Shown here: piece by piece, positions 1 to 10,982 of the stretch | Layout: the number at the start of each line of letters is the position of its first letter | Position numbering within the stretch: the first letter of the stretch is position 1 | Assembly (NCBI GenBank): GCA_017163975.1 | Contig: JAFFSR010000307.1 | Location: 2,615,001-2,679,000, forward strand | Length of the DNA: 64,000 bases | Direction: 5' to 3' | Source: Anastatus disparis | Taxonomy: Eukaryota > Arthropoda > Insecta > Hymenoptera > Eupelmidae | Program-made: the position numbers and the translations under genes | The notes under the pieces: model-generated | Database searches by the model: none | Seen by the model: only the letters and a program-made list of their open reading frames with translations | Told to the model about the DNA's origin: nothing

Positions 1-540
1 AAAAAGTTCCTATTTCACTGCACCTTTAAGTGAATTAATCAATAATAGCGATAAATAGCTAACAAAAATTAACAGTTTTTACTGCAATAAAGCATTTTTT
101 GCGAATCCTCTAAGGAAAAATCTTATGTAAATCCTAAAGGATTTATAGACTAAAAAAACTAATAATATTAACAGTTCTCACTGTAACAAAGACTTCTAGT
201 CAAAGAAACCATAAATAAATCTTAAAAGATTGTTAAACAATTGTAATTGTTATGTACTTTAAATAACTATGCTGTGATAATAACTGCGATATTCATAATG
301 TTATTGCGATCTTTTATATATTCATTTTTTATGAAACCTTAATGTCTAATGCGATTTTTTAAAATTATTATTATGCGATTTAATTCATATTGTCATTTCT
401 TATTAAAGACTGATTTTAATTGTCATAGAGAGTATTGACTCTAAATTTTAACGAAAAGACTGAATGTAAACTCATCTGTGATATGCGCCTTTTTGCGCTC
501 TTATAAATAAATAAAGTATCCTTAACAAAATTTAATTGTT
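1..540. other. AT-rich sequence, no gene seen
   Basis: AT-rich sequence with no credible reading frame or repeat. It directly precedes a polypurine tract and LTR, so it may be the eroded internal region of an LTR retrotransposon, but no protein similarity is visible. Confidence 0.5.
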
Positions 541-802
541 GGGGGGGAGTGATGTGGGGACACCCACCTGTCTCTGTATGCGAGCGGCGTTGTAAGCGCA
601 CCAACACACATGTAAGTGTGTACATGAAAACGCCTCTGCGCAGGCTCAACTTAGTCGAGGAAGAAGCAGCTCAACGACTGCTTCTCTGTACCTCAGTCTT
701 GTTCCGCCAGCCACTGCGCTTAGTCGCTTTGGCTATCTAATAAAGTCACACTCAACTTATATAGTATCTGACTTATTTTCCAGATCCCGATCTCCTTCTG
801 CA
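541..802 (+). mobile_element. Polypurine tract plus solo or 3' LTR of a retrotransposon
   Basis: A run of seven G followed by AG (541-549) looks like a polypurine tract. Right after it a TG...CA segment begins (550-802, about 253 bp) that is clearly more GC-rich than its surroundings. Near 739 it has an AATAAA signal, followed by a short U5-like stretch ending in CTGCA. This order (PPT, TG, U3, AATAAA, CA) is what a 3' LTR shows. No second LTR or pol gene is visible in the window, so family and strand are inferred. Confidence 0.55.
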
Positions 803-836
803 TTATATATATATTCATTGCCACACAAGGCATTAC

Positions 837-1176
837 AAAACTAATAGCTTCAGGCAGAAATAAAGAGATGGTTTCGATTCGTGTAATAGAAAGCAATATT
901 TTCTCTGATAAGAATAATTTAATTCCACCGCTTTATTTTCAAGAAAAGTTGGAATAACTTGAAAATCCCATTATTTGACACTAATTTCTAATTTTTTAAG
1001 TTATTCCAACTTTTCTTAAAAACGAAGCAATAAAATTAATTCATACTAATCAAAGAAAATATTACATTTTATTAAACACATTGAAACCATCTCTTTATAT
1101 TTGCCTCTTGCTGCTAATTTTGGGAAAAAAGTCAATTTTTTAATTAGAAAAGGACAGAGATACAGCGGACTCTTAA
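837..1176. mobile_element. Palindromic TTAA element, copy 1 (left end truncated)
   Basis: A foldback sequence nearly identical to the elements at 22395-22796 and 38865-39265. It ends with the family terminus (GACAGAGATACAGCGGACTC) directly followed by TTAA at 1173-1176. The outer left ~60 bp of the other copies is missing, so this copy is truncated. Related in design to piggyBac-type MITEs because of the TTAA flank. No coding capacity. Confidence 0.75.
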
Positions 1177-2040
1177 TGAATTTTTTCCTCAAAAACTATC
1201 AATTTTTCGTTAAAACTTAATAGAATACTTTTTCTTGGAAATTCGATGTAGAATTCACCTAAATTTTTGCACATTATAATATACTGATTTTTATGCTTAC
1301 TTGATCGATTTAAACATACTATTTAGTATATCTAAAAATCGAGCAGGTTAAATTGGCTTTTTAAAGTCTTATTTTTTTCGTTTTCTTATGAGGAAAAAAT
1401 ATACGAAGCCTTCAGTTGGGCAGCCTTCTCAAAGTTACTTAATTGTGCAAAAAAGTCTGAATAAATCGTTATTTTGGATCAATGATGAGATTCGTGATTT
1501 TTTTTCTGAAAAAGTATTGATTTTTGGGACAAATGTATGAAAATGTTTTTTATTGGAAATTGTATGTAAAATGTATGTAAATTTTTGTAAACTATTATTT
1601 GCTAAACATCACAAATCATAAATGAAATTTTGAAATTTTAAAACTTATTTTTTGTTAAATGTTTAGTATATATGGTTCATAATGTCTTAAATTGCTCGAT
1701 TTTTAGATATACTAAATAGTATGTTTAAATCGATCAAGTAAGCATAAAAATCAGTATATTCTAATTTGCAAATTCAGGTGAATTCTACATCTAATTTCCA
1801 AGAAAAAGTATTCTATTAAGTTTTAACGAAAAATTGATAGTTTTTGAGGAAAAAATTCATTAAAATATTTATTTAGCAAAAAATTTGGAAAATTCGAAAA
1901 ATTTCATCACGTTTAAATCCTGACCCCTTTGATCTGGACCTCTAAAATTTTTTTTTGTATATTTTGGGTATCAAATGGAACATTTTCACAGATTTTCGAC
2001 GAATTCTATTTTTTTGTTAGGTGAGTTGACGTGAAACGTC

Positions 2041-2042
<2 letters not shown>
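1177..2042. mobile_element. Foldback element A of the GGGACRTTTCA family
   Basis: Two inverted arms (about 1177-1350 and 1690-1863) share the GAATTTTTTCCTC motif and the sequence around ATACTATTTAGTATATC. The right arm continues to an outer end reading GACGTGAAACGTCCC at 2028-2042, followed by a TA repeat. The same outer end, inverted, begins the arm at 3847. The outer part of the left arm is missing and is replaced by the neighbouring TTAA element. Confidence 0.6.

Positions 2043-2080
<38 letters not shown>
2043..2080. repeat. (TA)n microsatellite
   Basis: Pure TA run between two foldback elements. Members of this foldback family repeatedly abut TA runs, which suggests either a target preference or expansion of a TA target duplication. 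Confidence 0.9.
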
Positions 2081-2081
<1 letters not shown>

Positions 2082-3210
2082 GGACATTTCACACCAACTG
2101 GAAGAGCAGAAAAATAAAAATCTCTGAAACTCTAAGAATATATTCTTTTTGTCACCTGAAATATGTAAAAAAAATTTCAAGGATTTAGATTAGAAGGATC
2201 AAGAGCTATAGATCATTGAAATTTGGAAATTTTTCAAAATTTTATATTCTTCTTGTCACCTGAAATATGTAAAAAAATTTTCAAGGATTTAGATTAGAAG
2301 GATCAAGAGCTATAGATCCTTGAAATTTGGAAATTTTTCAAAATTTTTGGAAAAGTCCCAACTTAATCATTTTTTTTCCTGAAAATCCTGATGTTTTAGA
2401 GAGAAATTCATAGGAATACTTTTTGTTGTAAATGAAGAGCAGAGTTAGCATGATTCTTTACAGACCTGAATTTTGAAGATTTCTATTCGTTCTTATATGT
2501 ATTACATGGTAATTGAAATTACTCATTGTTCGCCACTTCAGAAATTTCTTTTCGCGGGCTTTTTTTTCTATTTTACATGAACTTTAAAATGAATTTTTGA
2601 TCTTGTAAGTAAGAGCCATCAATAAGGAGTTGTGACATTTTAAAATATATATTTTCATGTATAATTTATTTTCAATATAAAAATTAATTATACATGAAAA
2701 TATACATTTATATTCAATATGAAAAATGAATTATACATGAAAATAAATATTTCAAACTGTCATAACTCCTTATTGGTGGCTGTTTTTTTACACAATCAAA
2801 AATTCATCTTGAAGTTAATGAAAAATAGAAGAAAATAAGCCCTCGAAAAGCAACTTTTAAAGTAGCAAACAATGAGTAATTTCAATTACCATGTAATACA
2901 TGTAAGAACCAATAGAAAACTTCAAAATTATGTCTGTAAAAAATTATGCTAACTCTCCTCTTCATTTATAACAAGAAGTAACATTATGAATTTCTCTCTA
3001 AAACATCAGGATTTTCAGAAAAAAATCATAAAGTTGGTACTTTTTTAAAAATTTTGAAAAATTTCCAAATTTCAAGGATCTATGGCTCTTGATCCTTTCA
3101 ATCTAAATCCTTGAAAATTTTTTTACACATTTCGGGTAACAAACAGAATACATTCTCAGAGTTTCAGCGATTTTTATATTTTTGCTCTTCCAGTTAGTGT
3201 GAAATGTCTC
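2081..3210. mobile_element. Foldback element B of the GGGACRTTTCA family
   Basis: Starts GGGACATTTCACACCAACTG and ends with the inverted form (GTGTGAAATGTCTC). The arms pair over roughly 0.5 kb each around an AT-rich centre near 2650-2750. The left arm contains an internal direct duplication of ~110 bp (2137-2240 and 2248-2350), so the arms are unequal. A second copy lies at 47757-48712. No ORF. Confidence 0.75.
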
Positions 3211-3264
3211 ATATATATATATATAAAACGTTCCATATATATGTATATATATATACATATTAGT

Positions 3265-3440
3265 TATATTTGTCCTTTGGCCGTAGGTGGAATCTGAATC
3301 TCGAACAATGTTTGCCGCTTGAGCAGAAATTTACCTCGGGCGCGCTTCGCGCGCCCTCGGCAATGTCAGCTCAAGCGACAAACATTGTCCTCGATTCAGA
3401 TTCCACCTGAATAAACGGCCAAAGGACATAGATGATTTTA
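3265..3440. repeat. GC-rich near-perfect foldback with hyperstable hairpin core
   Basis: From GTCCTTTGGCCG to CGGCCAAAGGAC the sequence folds back on itself in several paired blocks (GTGGAATCTGAATC with its complement, AACAATGTTTG with CAAACATTGT, GCTTGAGC with GCTCAAGC). At the tip, GGGCGCGC-TTC-GCGCGCCC (3339-3357) is an 8-bp all-GC stem. This stands out in an otherwise AT-rich region. It is probably a small foldback transposon. Confidence 0.7.
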
Positions 3441-3599
3441 TGTCCGAAGTAGGTCGTATGAGGAAATATAACTTATTAGTTGAAAATATTTATCTTTTTT
3501 TCAATACTTTTAAAATTAAATTTTAGTTCTATTGATTTTTTCTTTTGTTTTTTAGATTGACATTTTGTAATGAGTATAGCTGCTGTCGAAGCGCGAGTC

Positions 3600-3725
3600 A
3601 TTTTTTTTTCACTAACCTACGTTCAATATGATTGCTCTTTGACATATTGAACGAAACATAGTAGGATCGGTGATGCCATATTGATTTCTCCTGAGACATA
3701 TTGAGTCTCAATATGTCTCAGGAAG
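3600..3725. repeat. Two further hairpins in the same segment
   Basis: CCTACGTTCAATATG pairs with CATATTGAACG...TAGTAGG (about 3616-3665). CCTGAGACATATTGAG followed by CTCAATATGTCTCAGG (3690-3722) is an almost perfect 33-nt palindrome. The function is unknown. Confidence 0.6.
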
Positions 3726-3846
3726 ACATATAATTCTTGCAATAAGTCGAGGAGCGCGTCTGAGACATATGGGATGTCAATACAAATTTAGCATGCTCTT
3801 TACATACTGACACGAATACGGCCTACGAGGACATAAACATATATAT

Positions 3847-5205
3847 GGGACGTTTCATGTCAACTCTACTGACAAAAAAATAGAATTTGCTGAAAATCCG
3901 TGAAGAGGTTCCATTTGATACCCAAAATATACAAAAAAAATTTTAAATCTCAGAATAGCTGTCTTCTGATTGGTTCATTTTGTACTTTTATGTAATTTTG
4001 AATTTCTGGTATTCGGCCAGGTTGATTTCACTCAGGTTGCACTATGTTATATCTTTTTATAATATCTTGAAGTGAGTTTTGTTTTATCTTAGGTATAGAA
4101 CTGAGAGAAGAGCTATAGAACTTTGAATATTAAAAAATAAAATAGAATTTTCAATTTATAACATATATACTGTGGATTTGATTCTTCGATTATAGATAAT
4201 GCAATATACGAACAATTGATTTTTAAATATCTTAAAAGAGATCTATTTCTTAAGGATGTTCAATGGTTACGTAAAAGTTAACAGAATGCTTTGAAATTTT
4301 GAAATATGATTTATTATATTAAATTAAAGTACCTCAATTTTTTTCCATATTTCATTCCGCATGTTTTTGCGAGAAATTTAATGTTAAAAATACGAAAAAT
4401 AACATGGGCTCTTATGGGTGATCTGAGAATCAATTGCGTTTTATATAAATTCCCGTCATAAAAGTTAACAGATAAAATTAAAATTTAGATATTATGAAAG
4501 TATATTATCTAAGGATTTATTTCATATAGTTTTTTATATACCTTTCAGGAAAATTGACAGAGATTTCCAAAGTTAATGTTAAAGTAAGAGTTAATTTTTG
4601 AAAACCCGCTACTGCTACGCAAAAGATTTGACAACGTTGCGTATATATAACATAAGTTTTGAATTGAAAGATAGTATTTTTCTGCTAAACTTAACCTACA
4701 AATAGAAGAGCTGCGTTGTCAAATTTCATTCAACATATTATCGAACTTAAATTAATTTATAATAAATTAAATAACATTTTAAAATGTTTTATTTATTAAA
4801 TAAAAACGTTTAAATGTAATTTGAATAATATATTTCATCTCTAAAAGCCATTCAAAGAACTTTTTGTTGAAAAATATTTCATTACTTTAAGTTGGCAGCG
4901 ATCCTTCTTTCCTATGTTAAAGCATAGGGTACCCCTCTGACTCTTCACCTCCCTGCATGACACCATTGAACATTCTTAATAATTTAAGTATTAATTTAGA
5001 ATCTGAATTAAAATATCAACTGTTCATTATGTAGGCATCCTCAAAATACACTCGTAACCAAAACATATTTATGTGTTTTAATAAATTGTTATTATAATGA
5101 TTTTAAATATTTAAAATAAGATGAGTTTATAAATATATAATATATATGTATTGAAAAATTATTTTAATACGTATTATACATTTAGGAATGATTATTTATA
5201 TAATA
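3847..5205 (+). repeat. Left inverted arm (interrupted)
   Basis: Matches 21265-21872 in reverse complement. Shared landmarks include CCTGGCCGAATACCAG-type sequence near 4010-4030 and AACCAAAACATATTTATG near 5056. The 722 bp at 4254-4975 is absent from the other arm and is a separate TTAA insertion. Confidence 0.75.
4254..4975. mobile_element. TTAA-flanked insertion in the left arm
   Basis: Flanked by TTAA at 4250-4253 and 4976-4979, with short terminal inverted repeats GGATGTTCAATGG / CCATTGAACATTC. The opposite arm (around 21465) lacks it and runs straight through the site, apart from a point difference in the TTAA. This gives an empty-site comparison. There is no long palindrome and no credible ORF, so it is probably a non-autonomous piggyBac-like element. 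Confidence 0.75.
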
Positions 5206-5678
5206 GTGTTATGTAATCCAATAAATTAAGATTTTCATAAATATTATATATTAAAATATTCAGATCCTTTTTCTTATTTGATATCGATAACTATAAATTC
5301 CAATAATTGATTAAAACAATATTACATAAATATATATCCGTTAAATTGAAAATTAGAAACGTGTTATAAGTAGAAAATGATTTTAATACTTACATGTTAT
5401 GTCCCATTATATCTGTGATATTACATAAAATGAAAGTTTATATGTACATATGTTATGTACAAATTTCTTAACTTTAAACATCGACATAAAATATTTACCC
5501 ACGGGCCTGGCAAGTAATTTTATAAATATTTAATAAGATTTAAAAAATTTCAGAACATATTTAAATAAATGATAAAAAAAAGATAACAAGAAATAATACA
5601 ATTTTGTTACTGACATTCGATGTTAATTTATAAAAAAAACAATTGAAAAATCTTTCGTTAAAAATTATGGTAAGATCT
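5206..5678. other. AT-rich sequence, nothing recognised
   Basis: AT-rich sequence without a credible ORF, ending at the 5-bp target site CATAG of the Copia insertion. Confidence 0.6.
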
Positions 5679-5683
5679 CATAG

Positions 5684-5993
5684 TGTTAAGAGTGTACGCA
5701 TATTTTAGGTGTAAACTTAGTTAAGGCTGTCGTGGACAGAAGCGCCCTCTTTTCTTCTCTCTCTCTGTATATGCGACAGTCGACCAGTGTGTGCTTGTCA
5801 AGCGACTCATCGTGAGGTTTCTAAGCGGTGTCTGAGTCAATCAACCTCTTTTATTGAAGTTTAATACGAGCGTGCTTTATAAGGAGTGTGTATTGAACAA
5901 TAAATACTTTAAATACAGCTTGTGTTTAATTTGTTGCAGTGTCTACTTATTAAAGTTTGATTACCTCGCCCAATAATTGAATAAAACTCAATA
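5684..5993 (+). repeat. Copia 5' LTR
   Basis: 310 bp from TGTTAAGAGTG to ACTCAATA, repeated at 9339-9887. Contains a CT-rich tract near 5755-5766 and an AATAAA near 5902. The end is ATA rather than the usual CA, but the same end borders the CATAG duplication at the other side. Confidence 0.9.
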
Positions 5994-6008
5994 GGTTATG
6001 GAAGCCCA
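5994..6008 (+). promoter_or_regulatory. Primer binding site
   Basis: GGTTATGGAAGCCCA directly after the 5' LTR begins with the GGTTATG motif known from insect Copia elements, which prime from an internal fragment of initiator tRNA-Met. The first ATG of the element (5998) lies inside it. Confidence 0.6.
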
Positions 6009-6276
6009 GCAAGCTTCAGCTGCGCAAGGCCCGGCAACAGGGGAGATGGAGCGAGGTAAGAAATTAAAAGAAAATGAAATGCATTATGTACGAGAAAGGA
6101 AGATGAGGAGGAATTTCGTTTTGCTGCGAGAAAACGTAAAAACGGTTAGTGCGCGTTTCTCGGTGTCGTGGAATGGAGAAAGCCATGAGCGTGGCACACA
6201 TGTGCATCGGTATATGTATGGATATGCATGCACACGTGTATGTGTATGTATATATGTAAGTCAAAATGATTGTTAG
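5998..6276 (+). pseudogene. Gag-region remnant (weak)
   Basis: The first ATG after the primer site opens a 92-residue frame. Its first ~20 residues (MEAQQASAAQGPATGEMERG) look like a genuine leader. After that the composition becomes erratic and ends in simple-repeat-like codons. A good splice-donor consensus (GTAAGA) sits at 6055, and an acceptor-like tract ending in CTGTACAG at about 6763. The gag domain proper is not visible, so I regard this as a broken start rather than an intact protein. Confidence 0.4.
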
Positions 6277-6764
6277 CAAAACGAAATTCGCGTTAAAATT
6301 GGAGTTGACATGTCAGTTGGGTTTTTCTTTCTCGAGATTGGCGTTCTTTCTGGACTCTTTATTTCGAGGCAAATCAATATGGCGGATTTGCGTCGATCTA
6401 GGAAAGAGCCAGAAAGAGACAGAGAAAGAAGAACAGTGTAAAGATGGCGCGAGGCGTCAAGCACGCGCGAGAACGATGCCGCGCTTGTACGAGAAACGAG
6501 GAACGAGGAACGCGAACATGAATAAAAGATGGTGATACATGATATGGCTATACGAGTACGACATGTATATATATGTGCTATATGAAAACTATGGGACGCC
6601 GTAGCATATAAAACATATATATCGAAAGTAAAAGCAACAAAGCTATTAGCAAAATTAACAAAATAAATAAATCTAGATTTATTAAAATTAATAAATTAAA
6701 AAGGAAATTATATTTATATATATACGCAATATAAAAAGGTTAATTTCTTTGAATTCTGTACAGA

Positions 6765-6908
6765 AAGGAAAAATCTGCTTCTTTTCTTGAAAACTCAAAA
6801 AGAAGCTTTTGGATTTAAGGACAGGCACGGCAACGAGGAAATGAGAGTTCTTATAAAGGAGAAACGAGTATACTTCGAGACGGAGTCTGGAGTTTCATAC
6901 ACTCTAGG
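6765..6908 (+). pseudogene. Pol fragment upstream of the integrase deletion
   Basis: A short open stretch whose start (KNLLLFLKTQKEAFGF) resembles the end of a Copia protease or pre-integrase region, where a NLLS-type segment is usual. It ends at a TATGTATG-rich junction that replaces the N-terminal and catalytic core part of integrase. Assignment rests on position and weak similarity only. Confidence 0.4.
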
Positions 6909-6946
6909 TATGTATGTATGCGTGTATGGATATATGTATCAGTGCA

Positions 6947-9190
6947 AAAGAGAATCAACTGGCTTGTCCTGATACACCTCAACATAACGGTGTTGCCGAA
7001 AGATTCAACCAAACCATTCAAAGGAAGGTACGAGTAATGATCTACGACTCAGGACTGCCAGAAAACATGTGGGATGTGGCTCTGGGATCTGCTGTGTTCG
7101 CATATAACAGATTGCCACATGCTTCTAATGATATGATGTCACCGTTAGAGAAATTTGCTCCTCATCACAAGATAGACATCACTCAACTGAAACGTTTTGG
7201 CTGCCTAGCTTACATGAAGGTGCAAAGGAAAACTGGTCCTAAATTTCGAGGTATTGGAAGTAGAACTGTCTTGGTTGGATACAAGGAAACAGGCTACGTT
7301 GTGTTCAAACCTGAAGAAGGAAAGTTCTACGAGAGTCGAGACGTCAGGTTCAACGAGAAGCTAGTCTTTGCTGATAAGTATAAACGTAGAGAACTAAATA
7401 ACTGGGAGACAATGGACAGCGAGGTAAATCGTGATACATGGTTTACTGAATTCAAGAATGAAAAGGAGAATCAGACAACGAGAACGGAGGGAGTGCCTAA
7501 AAGAGGAAGAGATCGTCCAAGGAAAGTGAAGGAAAATATCATTAATGAAGAAACTTTAACTGAAGAAACTACTACAGTTTTGATTGCTAAACTAAATGGA
7601 GACCCTGCCACGTATCAAGAAGCCATGTCATCAACTGATAAACAACGATGGAAGGAGGCTATCGAGGACGAATTAAATTCCATGCATAAAAACAACGTTT
7701 GGAGAACAGTTGATAGACCAGAGACGAGAAATGGCAAGAAACCCAACATCATTGATTCTAGATGAGTTCTGAAGAAAAAGGAGGACCCAGATGGTAACAC
7801 AAAATACAAAGCTAGGCTTGTTATCAGAGGCTTTAAAGATAGGAACGTTTATGACTTACAGGAAACATACGCACCAGTTTCACGTTTGCCTTTAATCAGA
7901 TCTGTGCTAGCCATCGCAAATCGATTCAATATGGACATCTTGCAAATGGATGTTAAAACAGCGTTCTTGAATGGCATTCTCAACAACGAAGTCTACATGG
8001 AGATACCTGATGGAGTAAACTGCACAGCAGAAACGAGACGAGACAAGGTGTGCAAACTTGAAAAGGCTTTATACGGACTGAAAGTCAGTCCCAAGTGCTG
8101 GAATGAAAGATTTCGTGCAACTGCTCTCAAACTTAATTTAAAGGTCTACGACGATGAGCCATGTCTATTTACTTGGTGCGAAAACAACAGACTTTTGATT
8201 CTTGTGCTTTATGTAGACGATGTGATGCTGGTCAGTAACGACATAGGAAAATTGAACGAGATAAAGCAAAATTTAATGAAGGAGTTTGAAATGACGGTCA
8301 TTGGAGAACCAAAAGTATTTCTAGGACTGGAGATACACAGAGACCGAAAAGAGAAGAATCTTAGTATCAAACAAGAGAAATACATTAATAAAATGCTGAT
8401 TAAGTTCGGATTTGATAAGGAACATCCTCAAAGGACACCCATGGTCACAAATCAAGTAGCCAACAGAGATAGGAAAGATCACGAGGAAAACGAGGATTTG
8501 AACACAATTATAAACACAGAAAATAGTTTAAATCGACCTTATCGAGAGGCTGTTGGTACTTTGCTCTACTTGGCTAACACTTGCAGACCAGACATTGCTT
8601 ACGCAGTTAATGTTCTCAGTCGACATCAAATCAACCCATCTGAAAAGGAATGGAAAATGTTAGAGCGAGTCTTCAGATATCTGAAAGGCACAAAAGATAT
8701 AGGCTTAAATTACTTTGGTAAAGGTGACTCTTTACAAGGCTTTTCAGATGCGAGTTTTGGAGATTGTAAAGGATCTCTGACAACGAGTGGATACGTCATA
8801 AAGCTGTATGGAGACACTGTAGCTTGGAGAACGAAGAAACAGCAGTATGTTGCTCTATCAACTTGTCAGGCCGAATACGTAGCTATGAGCGACTGCTGCC
8901 AGGAGCTGATTTCCTTGTATAACTCTTTAAAAAGATTCCTTAAGAACGAGTTCACACCCATGGCTTTATGGTGCGATAATCGAGCTGCGGAAGCAAGTGT
9001 TAAAACTGGAGGAGGAGGAAAATTGAGACACATGACTGAGATCAAGGAGCATTACGTTCGAGAATGTGTCACGAGAGATCTGGTTAAAGTAAATTGGTTG
9101 GCTTCGAAAGAACAAATAGCGGATGTATTGACTAAGCCCTTATCGTTCGATTTGCACGCTAAATTGATGAAATTAATCTTAAATATATAA
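6947..9190 (+). pseudogene. Copia pol: integrase C-terminal part, reverse transcriptase, RNase H
   Basis: The polyprotein copies element RNA into DNA and integrates it. The visible order is integrase catalytic-Glu region ([15 protein letters not shown] at 6976-7020) and integrase C-terminus, a linker, then reverse transcriptase with MDVKTAFLNG (about 7945) and LYVDDVML (about 8210), and Copia RNase H with GFSDASFGD (about 8740) and AEYVAMSD (about 8872). The frame is continuous except for TGA at 7763-7765, where the family has a conserved Trp before VLKKK. The integrase zinc finger and first two catalytic Asp residues are deleted. Not functional without trans help or readthrough. Confidence 0.92.
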
Positions 9191-9329
9191 TATGTCTTAT
9201 ATAATCTATAAACTGGTTCTCTGTTGCAGGAAGTAAAAATTTGAAGAAGTGATTGGGAGTGACGGACGGTCGGAGGTTTTCTTTTAATTTCCTTTCATTT
9301 ATTAAAAAAAAAAAAAAAAAAAAATATGC

Positions 9330-9338
9330 GGGAGGGAG
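9330..9338 (+). promoter_or_regulatory. Copia polypurine tract
   Basis: GGGAGGGAG immediately before the 3' LTR, preceded by a long A run. This is the expected plus-strand primer position. Confidence 0.75.
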
Positions 9339-9887
9339 TGTTAAGAGTGTACGCATATTTTAGGTGTAAATTTAGTTAAGGCTGTCGTGGACAGAAGCGC
9401 CCTCTTTTCTTCTCTCTCTCTCTGTATATGCGACAGTCGACCAGTGTGTGCTTGTCAAGCGACTCATCGTGAGGTTTCTAAGCGGTGTCTGAGTCAATCA
9501 ACCTCTTTTATTGAAGTTTAATACGAGCGTGCTTTATAAGGAGTGTGTATTGAACAATAAATACTTTAACCCTTTGAGGGGCAGTGGTACGTATTTGTCC
9601 CACCTATTTGGTTTTGGATTTTTCCGTATTTCTAAAACGTATATGCCTTTTTAAGACATCTATAAGACTTTTTAAACTCTTGAATACCTGATTTATTAGA
9701 TTTTATAGAGAAATTGCAAATATTCATTAATTGAAGTATTTGTTATAAACAATTAATCTCAAAAAACCCGTTTTTTTACAGAAAAATGTGCCCCTCAAAG
9801 GGTTAAATACAGCTTGTGTTTAATTTGTTGCAGTGTCTACTTATTAAAGTTTGATTACCTCGCCCAATAATTGAATAAAACTCAATA
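9339..9887 (+). repeat. Copia 3' LTR carrying a MITE
   Basis: Matches the 5' LTR over its whole length once the 237 bp of a TTAA element plus one TTAA is discounted (549 minus 237 is 312, against 310 for the 5' LTR, the rest being CT-repeat length). Confidence 0.92.
9570..9802. mobile_element. piggyBac-type MITE in the 3' LTR
   Basis: 233 bp flanked by TTAA (9566-9569, 9803-9806) with perfect terminal inverted repeats CCCTTTGAGGGGCA / TGCCCCTCAAAGGG-like ends. The 5' LTR supplies the exact empty site. TIRs starting CCC and TTAA duplications are typical of piggyBac-like elements. It inserted after the Copia integrated. Confidence 0.92.
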
Positions 9888-9892
9888 CATAG

Positions 9893-10982
9893 TTTTATTA
9901 CCTTTATTATATACTTGACATTTATTTCGTGATTTCATGAAATTCTAATGTCAAGGTTTGATTTTATTACTGAAAATAGTTTATAATATGTTAAGGACAT
10001 CAAAATGTTTAAAATCATTAATTAAAATAAATCGCTAAGCATACTTGCCCACTATATATCTTTTCAAAGGTAAGCTTTTTACAGTATTCAATTTTGAAAT
10101 ATACATACAAATCTGTTTATTTCTTCACCCTCATAATTTTAAACTTTTTTGTTTAAATTTTTATTAATATAAATAATTAAATATTGTAAAAAAATTTACT
10201 CCTTTCTTATTATACAAGGTACATTTATTTTTTTAATATTCAAAGTTAATTTTTATTTTTGAAACAATAATTGTACTTCTTTTTTCATACTTTGTTTGAT
10301 ATAAAGATAATTTTAAGCAGATATAAATATGTAATTGATTGTACATACTTGACAAATAATCTTATAATAATTATAAATGTCAAATGCTTAAAATAAAGCA
10401 TAAAAAAATTTAAAAATCATGTTTGATCATTGATTTCTTATGTTTATTAAAGTTTAATGTGTATTGGTTGATATTTTTTAATAAAAAAAATAATACAATT
10501 TTGGTTGATTTAAATATAATTATAGTAACGCAAGTTTTAATTTTACTTTGTAATAATTATTAGAAAAATATAAAAATCTCATGTGAAGAATGAATTATAC
10601 TTATAAAGTATAAAATTATTTTAAATCTAAATTTTAGTTTTAACTTTAAAATATAACTCAAATAGAAATCAACAAATTCCTTAAAAAAATAATAACATGT
10701 TACATTTTTAATCAGTTTAAAATTTGCTCTGTGAATGGTTTGCAGCTTAGATGTAGATTCCATATTTTAATCTCATCAAGATTTTATCATTCCAAGACAA
10801 TTTACAATTTTTTAGTTTGTTATCGCAAGTGATATTCTTTATTTATTTATATCGATTGATACAATCTTCTAAATAATTTTTAAAACTTGAACACTCTGAT
10901 TTTCTTGTACCTTTTTAAACAAGCTTTTTTAAATAAAGATTATCTAAAAATAAAACTTTCATATATTGAGAGTTATTGAAAT
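9893..10982. other. AT-rich sequence, no gene seen
   Basis: Low-complexity AT-rich sequence with only short spurious frames. Confidence 0.6.

Larger units (their letters stand above)
5684..9887 (+). mobile_element. Ty1/Copia LTR retrotransposon, defective
   Basis: Bounded by two LTRs and flanked by a perfect 5-bp target duplication, CATAG (5679-5683 and 9888-9892). Primer site, polypurine tract and pol order (integrase, then reverse transcriptase, then RNase H) define a Copia element. About 4.2 kb including a later 233-bp MITE in the 3' LTR, so roughly 1 kb or more shorter than typical full-length Copia. Most of gag, protease and the integrase core is missing. The LTRs differ by about one substitution and a CT-repeat length, indicating recent insertion. 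Confidence 0.93.

Noticed and set aside
549..740. 63-residue plus-strand frame near the window start
   Set aside because: It lies inside the LTR-like segment and has no coding features; LTR signals explain the sequence better.
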